Shown in pieces: positions 16,652 through 23,474 of a stretch of DNA of 33,965 nucleotides; position 1 is the stretch's first letter, and every line of letters begins with the position of its first letter. Source of the stretch: Bacilli bacterium (GTDB lineage Bacteria; Bacillota_I; Bacilli_A; RFN20; CAG-288); NCBI GenBank assembly GCA_900770925.1, contig CAAGLY010000020.1, positions 1-33,965 on the forward strand, written 5' to 3'. Below the pieces are notes generated by a model. The model had not been told where the DNA came from. It saw nothing but the letters and a program-made list of their open reading frames with translations, and made no database searches. Position numbers and translations under genes: made by a program.

Positions 16652-17459
16652 ATGCTTTGATTTCAACTCCTAGTTTAAGGGTCGCATCCTTTGGCGGCTC
16701 GACATAGTTGCTAGACTGTGGGTCTCCTCCTTCGAGCCAGACAAGCCTCGTATACCGCCGGGTCTCACCCGGAAGGAAGCTTGTCTGCTTATAAGAGCAG
16801 ATCTTATCATTGGACGCAAACCTCTCGGCAACGCCAAGGGATTTATCATCATCGGTGATGTACTCCTGGAAGGTCTGATACTCCTTGTTAAAGGTAGCAC
16901 TGCGTTTCGCATAGACTATTCCATCGTGCTCATCCTTCGTCTCATCGTCCATGGAGTGGTCATAGATCTTGACTCTCCTCGTGTCGGCAAGAGAAATCTT
17001 ATTCCCTTCACTATCCGTATAGGGGGTATCCGAAAGGATATTGAAATCCCTGTCATACTGACAGGTCTTCGTTCCGGTGTTCCGGACAAAGAAGGTATAC
17101 TTGAAGTAAGTCAAGGATACCGGTTTGCCTTCATCTAGTAAGGCACCGGAAAGATAATCCTGATCTTCGTTATCGATTTTACTATCCCCATAGTTCTTCC
17201 TGAGATCAGGATAACTGGCCTCATGGAAAGTAGGAAGATTGTCATCGATTTTCAGATAGGATGTCTTCTCTTCGAACGATGATTTCGTCGACAGAGACAG
17301 AGCCACATCTCCGGAGTCGAGAGAAACCGTAAAAGTACCGGTACGGCGGCCTAAAAAGGCAACAATGCCGAGCACAGACCTTCCGGAAAACCCGACTGCA
17401 GAAACAATAGCCACTATTCTGCGGCGTTTGCGTTTTTTTACATACTCTAGATCAACCAT
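16632..17459 (-). CDS. secreted or membrane-anchored TasA-like surface protein (first gene of the operon)
   Basis: 275 residues from ATG 17459 (a TTG two codons earlier is also possible; neither has a strong ribosome site). A very basic stretch KKRKRRR is followed by one membrane segment and TGTFTVSLD, the start of the extracellular part. The C-terminal SFLPGETRRYTRLVWLEGGDP and the last strand LKLGVEIKAYE match the EGxDP ending of SipW-dependent proteins. There is no clear AWF/AWY cleavage motif, unlike its paralogues, so it may remain membrane-anchored and act as the base of a fibre; this is inference. A possible 12-codon upstream frame (17468-17506) ends nine bases before this start. Confidence 0.7.
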   Translation of the reverse strand: MVDLEYVKKRKRRRIVAIVSAVGFSGRSVLGIVAFLGRRTGTFTVSLDSGDVALSLSTKSSFEEKTSYLKIDDNLPTFHEASYPDLRKNYGDSKIDNEDQDYLSGALLDEGKPVSLTYFKYTFFVRNTGTKTCQYDRDFNILSDTPYTDSEGNKISLADTRRVKIYDHSMDDETKDEHDGIVYAKRSATFNKEYQTFQEYITDDDKSLGVAERFASNDKICSYKQTSFLPGETRRYTRLVWLEGGDPQSSNYVEPPKDATLKLGVEIKAYEDTQN

Positions 17460-17525
17460 ATACAAAGCTATACCAAAAGAAAACGTATCGCATCATCAAC
17501 AAACATGTCCCAAAGAGCAACTACC

Positions 17526-17558
17526 ATAAGGTACGCCTATTGTCCAATCATACCTTAC
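17526..17558 (-). promoter_or_regulatory. hairpin downstream of the riboswitch aptamer (candidate expression platform)
   Basis: GTAAGGTA (17551-17558) can pair with TACCTTAT (17526-17533) with a 17-base loop. It is not followed by a T run, so simple intrinsic termination is not evident; control could act on translation or RNA stability. Confidence 0.4.
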
Positions 17559-17567
17559 GACACCTGC

Positions 17568-17652
17568 GTCTCGAGGGAACTGGCTGCCTTCGGCGTTTAA
17601 AGGCCCTATAGCTTTGCGTCACGGAATCACTCCCGTTTTGCTTTTCTCGCGG
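17568..17652 (-). promoter_or_regulatory. GEMM-I (c-di-GMP-I type) riboswitch aptamer
   Basis: The minus strand carries GCAAA at the 5' side, a six-pair P2 stem ACGGGA/UUCCGU closed by a GUGA (GNRA) tetraloop, then the hallmark GACGCAAAGCTATAGGG (with the tetraloop-receptor-like UAUAGGG), a P3 helix GCCUU/AAGGC and the closing AGCCAGUUCCC. The outer CGAG/CUCG can form P1. These are the conserved elements, in order, of the GEMM-I motif, which binds cyclic di-GMP or, in some variants, 3',3'-cGAMP. The base before GCAAA is A where the common class has G. The predicted transcript start lies right at P1, and the first operon gene follows about 110 bases later. Confidence 0.92.
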
Positions 17653-17654
17653 AA

Positions 17655-17684
17655 ATTTTACCACAGAGAATAACAGATAGTCAA
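17655..17684 (-). promoter_or_regulatory. promoter of the ten-gene operon
   Basis: TTGACT (17679-17684) and TAAAAT (17655-17660) are 18 bases apart on the minus strand. The expected start near 17648 coincides with the first bases of the riboswitch. Confidence 0.75.
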
Positions 17685-17691
17685 ATAAAAT

Positions 17692-17711
17692 AGGCGGTTT
17701 TAGAACCGCCT
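17692..17711 (-). terminator. terminator of the small membrane protein gene
   Basis: AGGCGGTT (17692-17699) pairs with AACCGCCT (17704-17711) around a 4-base loop and is followed by a T-rich run on the minus strand. It isolates this gene from the operon promoter eight bases further on. Confidence 0.85.
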
Positions 17712-17719
17712 GTATTATT

Positions 17720-18094
17720 TTATTTTTTGTCGGAAGAATCGGGCTTTTCCTGTTCTTTCAGCTCTTCCCTTAACTCCTTGCGGAGCTGGGCTTTCTGCTC
17801 ATCCGATAATTGATTCCTTTGAACAGGTTCAGCCTTAGTAGACTTACGGACATAGAAGACAAGTCCGATGATATTAGCAGCAAGAAGCAGGAATAAAGGA
17901 AGAACAAAGAGACAGAAGTAGAAGGTTGTATGATTCCTAAGATAGCCGAAGAAGCCTTTTGCAGTGAGAATTTCAGCGGTAGTAAGAGTCGATAACTTAA
18001 CAAGCCTGATGATACTGACCGTTAAAAGGAAGACCGTAATTGCAAGGTCTAGAGCGAAAAGGACAAAATAGAGCGCTTTTTTATTTTTTTTCAT
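17720..18094 (-). CDS. small two-helix membrane protein of unknown function
   Basis: 124 residues from ATG 18094 (an ATG three codons earlier is possible; an even longer frame starts upstream of the promoter and is excluded). Two strong membrane helices (about 7-29 and 58-80) are followed by a cytoplasmic, charged, helical tail reading QLSDEQKAQLRKELREELK. The tail resembles the end of the SipW-like peptidase in the neighbouring operon (ELSEEDKKRLKEEMLNERL), which hints at a common partner or role. Its own promoter (TTGACA/TAAACT) and terminator make it monocistronic. I do not recognise the family. Confidence 0.7.
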   Translation of the reverse strand: MKKNKKALYFVLFALDLAITVFLLTVSIIRLVKLSTLTTAEILTAKGFFGYLRNHTTFYFCLFVLPLFLLLAANIIGLVFYVRKSTKAEPVQRNQLSDEQKAQLRKELREELKEQEKPDSSDKK

Positions 18095-18125
18095 AAAAAA
18101 CATAACCTGTGGACGGACTTTATTT

Positions 18126-18154
18126 AGTTTAACATATGAAAAAAGAGGTGTCAA
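18126..18154 (-). promoter_or_regulatory. promoter of the small membrane protein gene
   Basis: TTGACA (18149-18154) and TAAACT (18126-18131) with a 17-base spacer on the minus strand, ending about 32 bases before the chosen ATG. It overlaps the start of the decayed + strand surface-protein copy. Confidence 0.7.
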
Positions 18155-18680
18155 ACCATTTCCGCCTCCCTGCATTGTGCTTGGTTCATGGCTAGCCATA
18201 GCGTTAATGCTATAATTTCTAACTTCGGAGCTCAGTCTCAGAACGGCGATTTGAAAATCTCATTAGCCACAGAATCGTTAGCCGTATGGTAGAAAATAAG
18301 GACACAACTGAAAGCACAAAGAGAGAAAGCTCTGTTAAGATAGATGCCAACGGCTATCTTACCGATGATTCGTTTGACTTAACAAGCGCATATTTTAAAG
18401 CAATTGGCGACGATGAAAATATTATAAGATGAAATAATCCCAATCCCCAAATTGTTGTTTGCCAAGGTGGGACTAGTACTGGTAAATGACAATTGGGAAA
18501 AAGATGCAGGCAACAGCAATATAATCTGGGATGCCGTATCTTGAACATAGAGATTAACTTACTCTTTTGCTTCTGATGCAAACAATATGGCTTTATATTT
18601 CAATCTTGGCACCTCAGCTCTTGCTTCAGAAGAAGCAAACAATCAAGGATTAAAATGCCAATATGAGTCTTGAGCATTGC
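18135..18680 (+). pseudogene. decayed, inverted copy of a TasA-like surface protein gene
   Basis: Translating the + strand in shifting frames recovers pieces colinear with the 281-residue protein encoded at 18837-19682: a start MKKEV...PAL, then AWFMASHSVNAIISNF (compare AWFTANRAVSASLNSF), then AQSQNGDLKISLAT (compare AYDENGSLTITAT), then LTDDSFDLTSAY (compare LTDASFDLTDVW) and finally ALYFNLGTSALAS (compare NLFFDLSSAFSG). Several frameshifts and in-frame stops separate the pieces, and the C-terminal part is not recognisable. It therefore looks like a dead paralogue facing the live gene. It lacks its own visible promoter, and the promoter of the 124-residue membrane protein now lies across its first codons. 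Confidence 0.75.
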
Positions 18681-18784
18681 AAGCAATATGCTAGGATACA
18701 TTTGTTCTATATCTTTAATTGTGATGGCCAATAAACATCTGATTGAAAGCGGAAAAATAAGATTTCTTTCAAAATGTTGAAACG

Positions 18785-18814
18785 AAAAAAGCTGCTACAG
18801 AAATATGCAGCAGC
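18785..18814 (-). terminator. terminator of the 281-residue surface protein gene
   Basis: On the minus strand GCTGCT pairs with AGCAGC (arms 18809-18814 and 18791-18796) and a run of T follows. It lies 23 bases after the stop codon. Confidence 0.75.
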
Positions 18815-18836
18815 CTTCTTTCTTTATCTAATCGAT

Positions 18837-19682
18837 TTACTTGCTTGCGTTGCGAGCGTAGAACTTCATAGTAGCACCTAATGTGCTCATACTCTTTCTC
18901 GACACCACTGCAGCATCTGTTCCTTCATACCAAGCGGTGCAGGTTACATTAATCGCAGTCTTTGTTGATGTAAATGTACCTAAATACTCGTCAACATTAT
19001 CGATTGCTGCTCCGTCACTTTTCTTGGTATATCCAGGGTTGGTCTGAACATAAGTGTCAAATGTGGCAGTGGTGGTAGTGGCACCCTTTACTTCACTAAC
19101 ATGGGTTTTGGTATCATCAACGCCCCAAACGATATTTTCAGGGTTTTCTTCCTGATCAGCTACCATAGCAATTCTAAAGCCATGGCTAGTGTCGTTATCC
19201 TTCACGCCGCTAAAAGCGGAAGATAAGTCAAAGAATAAATTAACATTAGTGGTGGATTTTGCCGTAAAAGTAATCGTATATTTCCAGCTTACTGCATAAT
19301 ACACATCTTTTGTAGTTTTGTCATCAATTTTTGCAGAATTGCCGGTCTTATAATCCGTTTTGGAAACTTTTTTAAATGTTGTCGGCTGAGCGCTAGTAAC
19401 ATCGCTAGGGACATCAGTCCAAACATCAGTCAAATCGAAAGAGGCATCAGTTAATAATCCTGTCGGAGTAACAGTTGTTCCGTCAACGTTTGTGCCCTGG
19501 ATGTTTGTGGCAGTGATTGTTAACGAGCCATTCTCATCATATGCAGTAAAACTATTTAAGGAAGCACTAACTGCACGGTTTGCCGTGAACCAAGCGACGG
19601 TGCCGGAGACGGAAGCGGTGGCGGTGACGGCAATCCTGGCGAGGGCAGGGACGATTACGGAACTCTTCTTGAATTTTTTCAT
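18837..19682 (-). CDS. secreted TasA/camelysin-like surface protein with SipW-type signal
   Basis: 281 residues. MKKFKKSS, a hydrophobic core and SVSGTVAWFTANRAVSA form a textbook SipW-cognate signal peptide, cleaved probably around residues 30-40. The mature protein is Thr, Ser, Asp and Lys rich, beta-sheet-like and has no Cys apart from one near the end; INVTCTAWYEGTD gives the family C-terminal EGxD motif. The gene is more AT-rich in codon choice than the operon. It has its own strong promoter, a GC-rich leader of about 135 bases and its own terminator, a layout typical of an abundant structural protein. Likely a fibre or surface-layer subunit processed by a SipW-type peptidase such as the one encoded at 9033-9875. 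Confidence 0.8.
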   Translation of the reverse strand: MKKFKKSSVIVPALARIAVTATASVSGTVAWFTANRAVSASLNSFTAYDENGSLTITATNIQGTNVDGTTVTPTGLLTDASFDLTDVWTDVPSDVTSAQPTTFKKVSKTDYKTGNSAKIDDKTTKDVYYAVSWKYTITFTAKSTTNVNLFFDLSSAFSGVKDNDTSHGFRIAMVADQEENPENIVWGVDDTKTHVSEVKGATTTTATFDTYVQTNPGYTKKSDGAAIDNVDEYLGTFTSTKTAINVTCTAWYEGTDAAVVSRKSMSTLGATMKFYARNASK

Positions 19683-19818
19683 TTTGTTTGTTTTCCTTTT
19701 AAATCGACAAAACAGTAACCTTTTCCGCTCTCTTTCCTAAGAGGGACGGACGCGATTACCTCGGACGATAGGGACTGCCTCTTCCCTCCTCGCATGGGAC
19801 AATGCAGGGAGGCGATGC
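19683..19818 (-). other. long GC-rich structured 5' leader of the surface protein gene
   Basis: Between the predicted transcript start and the ATG lies an RNA much more GC-rich than the gene. A hairpin of CCTCC and GCAT arms with their complements (19784-19812, small bulge) is followed by several GTCC/TCCC and GAGG copies able to pair. The AAAGGA ribosome site is just before the ATG, in an unstructured A-rich tail. No known riboswitch was recognised. Confidence 0.5.
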
Positions 19819-19824
19819 TGGGAT

Positions 19825-19853
19825 AGTGTACTTGAATGGATATTTTTTGTCAA
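19825..19853 (-). promoter_or_regulatory. promoter of the 281-residue surface protein gene
   Basis: Perfect TTGACA (19848-19853), 17-base spacer and TACACT (19825-19830) on the minus strand. Confidence 0.75.
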
Positions 19854-19923
19854 GAATTCAGAGAGGCTTTTGAAATAGTGCTTAGCATTTGTTTGCTATA
19901 TCTGCCAGTTTTCTCTGCCTTAG

Positions 19924-19953
19924 TTGCTTTTAAGTCTCTTTCCCCTTTATAAT
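19924..19953 (+). promoter_or_regulatory. promoter of the diguanylate cyclase gene
   Basis: TTGCTT (19924-19929), an 18-base spacer and a perfect TATAAT (19948-19953) on the + strand, divergent from the surface protein promoter. Confidence 0.7.
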
Positions 19954-20000
19954 GAAAAAGTGAAAGTAAGGTAAGATATCATTTAATGGGGACTTCACAT

Positions 20001-20591
20001 ATGAGTGAGCCTATTTTTCTGTCTTTCTGCCAAGCCAGGCAAGAGCTATACCCTCTTTTAGGTCTTGCCCTTGTCAAAGCGGATAAAAGTGATTCTTCGA
20101 TCCAATGTCTTTGTTCCTCCCCTGCCTTCCGCGAAAGGTGGAAGAAAGGGCAGGAAGAGGCAGACGGCTTTCTCACCGGCTATGATGTCGGAGAGAGGAG
20201 GCGTAAGGCAAAAGAGAAGAAAAAGAAGGAAAGGATCCATTTCTTCTGCGATAGCCAGAGCCATGAGAGGAATGTCTTCTATCTTGGAGAGGATAAAAAT
20301 AAGAGCCTGTTTCTGATTATCATCCAGAATACAAAGGATATGGTTACTAACCGGGAATACGATGAATTCCTGATTTCCCGTAACAATTCCCTCTCTACCC
20401 TCTTTGAAAGGATTCTGATTGTCAATAAGCCGAAAGACAGCTATCTGATTGTCCATCGGCGTCAGATCTGGGGCGAAGAGAAAGAAAAACCGAACTTTAC
20501 TTCTAGGATATCCGACTTTTCCAAATTAGCGGTACATCCTAGTGATCAGGACCGGTTCCTTCTCTATAGGAACCGGAGCTTCTGGAGATAG
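20001..20591 (+). CDS. N-terminal (PAS) part of an interrupted diguanylate cyclase
   Basis: 196 residues from ATG 20001, which has GGGGA at a good distance; an ATG at 19986 is also in frame. The second half is a PAS-type domain: SLSTLFERILIVNKPKDSY, then AVHPSDQDRFLLYRNRSFWR. The PAS domain should continue with a helix and strands, but a TAG at 20589-20591 stops it. The same frame resumes at once with KIRLTTTGFIQDFFRVKS and YRWQKV, the expected end of this PAS domain, then the GGDEF domain. So this and the next entry are one gene with a single nonsense codon. If not read through, the product would be a truncated sensor without output. Confidence 0.7.
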   Translation: MSEPIFLSFCQARQELYPLLGLALVKADKSDSSIQCLCSSPAFRERWKKGQEEADGFLTGYDVGERRRKAKEKKKKERIHFFCDSQSHERNVFYLGEDKNKSLFLIIIQNTKDMVTNREYDEFLISRNNSLSTLFERILIVNKPKDSYLIVHRRQIWGEEKEKPNFTSRISDFSKLAVHPSDQDRFLLYRNRSFWR

Positions 20592-20636
20592 AAAATCCGG
20601 CTTACCACAACTGGCTTTATCCAGGACTTCTTCCGC

Positions 20637-21632
20637 GTGAAGTCCATCCAGAACGAATACCGCTGGCAGAAAGTCACGATTATCGAAAGGAAAGACAAAG
20701 GCTACTTCAGGATCTGTGTCGGTTATGTCAACAGCGTTCCGGAAGAGGATTATCTTGCCGAGCGCTTTGTCAAATCGCAGATCACCGACTATGTTACCGA
20801 TAGTCTGACCGGTTTAAGGAACCGGAGCGGATTCGAAATGGCAGAGAGTAAGATTGAAAACAAATCGAAAAAGACTTTTGTCAGGATATCCTTAGATATT
20901 GATAACTTCAAAGTCATCAATGACTTATACGGACATAATGTCGGAGATCAGGTCCTTGCTAAGAGGGCAAAGGATCTCCGCTTAGTGTTCGGCTATCAGA
21001 ACCTGATTTCCAGAACCGGAGGAGACGAATTCTCTGTCCTATTCACCAACAAGAGCTATGAAGAGCTTGAGCCGAGCATTAAGAAGTTTGCTAATAGGCC
21101 TCACTATATCCATGCCGGAAAAGATAAGATTACCTTTACGGCTTCTATCGGTGTGGCTACCTATCCTAAGCAGGCTACCTGCTTAGAGGACTTAAGGAAG
21201 AGGAGCGACCGTGCCTTATATGAAGTAAAGAGGAACGGAAAGAAGAACTATGCCTTATACAACAAGGATAATGACTACTTCGAACGTTCTCAGATCGGTT
21301 TCTCCTTTAAGGATAGGAACGATGACTATCCAGGAGGTATGATCTTCTATAAGATTGAGGAGGAAAAAGGAAACATTCTCTTTTTAAACCAGGCAAGGGT
21401 TACTCTCTCCGGATTTGAAACCATTCAGGACTTCCGTCTCAGTTCCCGAAACGATCTCTCCATCCTTTTTGATTCAGAAGAGAGGGAGATAAGGAAAGAG
21501 GAGCATCCGGCTAGGACAGAGCTAAAAAGGAAGAAAGCAGACGGTAAAAAGATCCGTATCTGCTTAATCAACAAGAAGTTCAGCCATCCTTTCTTCGGTG
21601 AGATTTACTACGCTGCGATACTTCCTATCTGA
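20637..21632 (+). CDS. GGDEF (diguanylate cyclase) and PAS part of the interrupted gene
   Basis: 331 residues if translation restarts at GTG 20637, in the same frame as the N-terminal part. After the end of the PAS domain comes DSLTGLRNRSGF (55-66), then the substrate-binding SLDIDNFKVINDLYGHNVGD (85-104) and an intact GGDEF at 128-132. The allosteric RxxD inhibition site upstream of GGDEF is absent. These are the residues needed to make c-di-GMP from two GTP. A C-terminal PAS-like domain follows (GGMIFYKIEEEKGNILFLNQ and on, about 238-331). No ribosome site precedes the GTG, so the part may be silent. It would be the natural local source of the ligand for the operon riboswitch if the whole gene were functional. 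Confidence 0.8.
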   Translation: MKSIQNEYRWQKVTIIERKDKGYFRICVGYVNSVPEEDYLAERFVKSQITDYVTDSLTGLRNRSGFEMAESKIENKSKKTFVRISLDIDNFKVINDLYGHNVGDQVLAKRAKDLRLVFGYQNLISRTGGDEFSVLFTNKSYEELEPSIKKFANRPHYIHAGKDKITFTASIGVATYPKQATCLEDLRKRSDRALYEVKRNGKKNYALYNKDNDYFERSQIGFSFKDRNDDYPGGMIFYKIEEEKGNILFLNQARVTLSGFETIQDFRLSSRNDLSILFDSEEREIRKEEHPARTELKRKKADGKKIRICLINKKFSHPFFGEIYYAAILPI

Positions 21633-21643
21633 TTACAAAATCT

Positions 21644-21663
21644 GCTCCGCTATTTGGCGGAGC
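21644..21663. terminator. bidirectional terminator between the cyclase and glycosyltransferase genes
   Basis: GCTCCGC (21644-21650) pairs with GCGGAGC (21657-21663), followed by ATTTTTC on the + strand and by a T-rich stretch on the minus strand. The stop codon of the glycosyltransferase lies inside the hairpin. Confidence 0.75.
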
Positions 21664-23173
21664 ATTTTTCTTTTCCGTCGTATCTTCTCTTTTCCCGTTC
21701 GGAGAGAAGGATATAACGGGTTTTCTTCTTCCGTTCCGGAAGAGGATAACGGATATCGATCTGATTCTGATTGCGCTTAGCAATCTTCCATTTTAGCTTA
21801 GTCAGGGCACCGATGACATTGCATAATCCATAGACAAAGGTAAAGATAGGGGAAAGGAGGATACCTTTCCACCTTCCTTTAAGACGATAGTCCCTACCTA
21901 ATTTTCGCCGGTCTAAAAAGAGAGCGATAAAGCTCTGGAAGATACAGAAGAGAACAAGGACAAGGATCACTTCTGCTGCCCTGATCAATAGATCATAGAT
22001 AGCTGCCTGTCCGAGTAACTGGCTCTGCTTTGAAGGAGAGAAGGACTGAAAGAGAGCATCATCCCAATAATAAAAGCGGATAAAGAAATTATCGTGATGG
22101 TAATTAGAGATGCCTACTTTTGCGAAGTACTGATGGAAAATCTCTACTCCTCCGAAACCCTGGATTAACCTAAGGATAGCATAGAAGATGTAGTAAAGCG
22201 GGAACCAGACAAAACATAAGACACTGATTGGATTGAATCCGATCTGAAGTAACCTATCTAGGTACATCGGATTACCTGTCTTAAAGAACCTGACCATCCT
22301 TCTCCAGCCGTCTGTGAAAAACAATCTGTTAAGTGAATGTCCAAGTCGGATTAAACGATTTTTTGTGTCTTTAAAGGAACTCGGCTGATCTTCGTATACG
22401 ATAGCATCGGTATTGAAATAGCATTTATAGCCATCATAGAGGCGTTTGAGAGTGAACTCGGCGTCCTCTGCTGCGCTCCTACAGTCCCAGCCATTCCTTT
22501 TTTCAGCAACTTCGCGGGTAAAGGTAAGTCCTGGTCCTGGAATCCTAGCGGTAGAATGAAGGGCCTGACGGAAGGTGTTCTGAATCCGGCTGTCCTTTGT
22601 ATAGAATAGGGCACAGGTCTCTGTCCAGATGTTCTGTTTCAGATTGCTTGCCGCTTCATAGGCACGGACGATTTTAGCCCCGGCAGAAATGGAGTTATTC
22701 CTCTGACGGATAAAATCCGGATGAGGAAGATTATCCGCATCGAAGCGGATAAAGAACTCTACGTCCTTATCTTCTTCCAATATCCGGTTAATCCTGTATT
22801 TAAGGGGATAACTTACCCTAAGGTGCTTCGGATTCGAATCATTGAGGATATAGACTTTCGCTCCTGCTTTTTCTGCTTCTGTTGCTGTCTTATCCTTGCA
22901 GTTATGGGCACAGACATAGACTTTATATTTATCTTTCGGATAATTCTGATTATTCAGAATTTCCTTTATGGTCTTTCCGATGCATTCCTCTTCATCATGA
23001 GCAGCGATGATAACGGCAGCCTTATGATACTCTGTCGATTCCTTCCAGTGTCTCCGTCTAAGGAAAAAGAAAAAATAAAAGATAAACTGGGGGATAAAGG
23101 AAATCGTTACTAGAATGACAGCTACCCTGTTTACCCAGAACAGGATATAGAAAAAGATATCCATACCATTCAT
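21650..23173 (-). CDS. membrane family 2 glycosyltransferase
   Basis: 507 residues from the ATG at 23173 (an ATG three codons later and a longer frame to 23233 are also open; no strong ribosome site decides). An N-terminal membrane helix (about 5-38) precedes a GT2 catalytic domain: AAVIIAAHDEEE (52-63), the metal-binding DAD (145-147) and the catalytic AAEDAEF (234-240). Three or more membrane helices follow, and a very basic C-terminal tail. The QxxRW motif of processive synthases is not seen; the equivalent stretch is RLIRLGHSLNR, so simple transfer to a lipid or polymer is more likely than cellulose-type synthesis. The neighbouring cyclase suggests a link to surface polysaccharide, but no PilZ domain is present. 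Confidence 0.85.
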   Translation of the reverse strand: MNGMDIFFYILFWVNRVAVILVTISFIPQFIFYFFFFLRRRHWKESTEYHKAAVIIAAHDEEECIGKTIKEILNNQNYPKDKYKVYVCAHNCKDKTATEAEKAGAKVYILNDSNPKHLRVSYPLKYRINRILEEDKDVEFFIRFDADNLPHPDFIRQRNNSISAGAKIVRAYEAASNLKQNIWTETCALFYTKDSRIQNTFRQALHSTARIPGPGLTFTREVAEKRNGWDCRSAAEDAEFTLKRLYDGYKCYFNTDAIVYEDQPSSFKDTKNRLIRLGHSLNRLFFTDGWRRMVRFFKTGNPMYLDRLLQIGFNPISVLCFVWFPLYYIFYAILRLIQGFGGVEIFHQYFAKVGISNYHHDNFFIRFYYWDDALFQSFSPSKQSQLLGQAAIYDLLIRAAEVILVLVLFCIFQSFIALFLDRRKLGRDYRLKGRWKGILLSPIFTFVYGLCNVIGALTKLKWKIAKRNQNQIDIRYPLPERKKKTRYILLSEREKRRYDGKEKCSAK

Positions 23174-23250
23174 AAGTACTATGATTTTAAAACCTGTAAG
23201 ATGAAAAGCAAATAAAATCAATCGTTCCGGCAAAAGGATAGGAACAGAGA

Positions 23251-23270
23251 ACAGGTCCCTTAGGACCTGT
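23251..23270. repeat. perfect 8-bp inverted repeat upstream of the glycosyltransferase
   Basis: ACAGGTCC and GGACCTGT with a CTTA loop. No T run follows on either strand, so it is more likely an operator or leader hairpin than a terminator. On the minus strand it overlaps a TTGACA, but no -10 sits at the right distance. Confidence 0.5.
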
Positions 23271-23474
23271 CAATCCGCTTTATATCTTTCCCATCCGTTA
23301 TGATTAAAAAAGACATCTACGGAAGAGGAACCCCTTTATCTAGATTGTTCGGCCACCATAAAATCTAGTGAATAGTGAAGCGATTCAGTGTTGTGATCGA
23401 ACCGAGGAAAGGAAGAGGGATTTCCGGTTCTCTTTCCTGATAATCGGATATGGTGTCAAATCACCTTCATTCCG

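Noticed and set aside
17720..18199. Longer start for the small membrane protein (159 residues)
   Set aside because: The extra N-terminal codons lie upstream of a good TTGACA/TAAACT promoter and overlap the dead surface-protein copy; they are not hydrophobic or family-like.
21650..23173. Cellulose or PNAG synthase
   Set aside because: The QxxRW motif of processive synthases is missing and there is no PilZ domain or partner gene.
23251..23270. Rho-independent terminator
   Set aside because: The palindrome is strong, but no T run follows on either strand.
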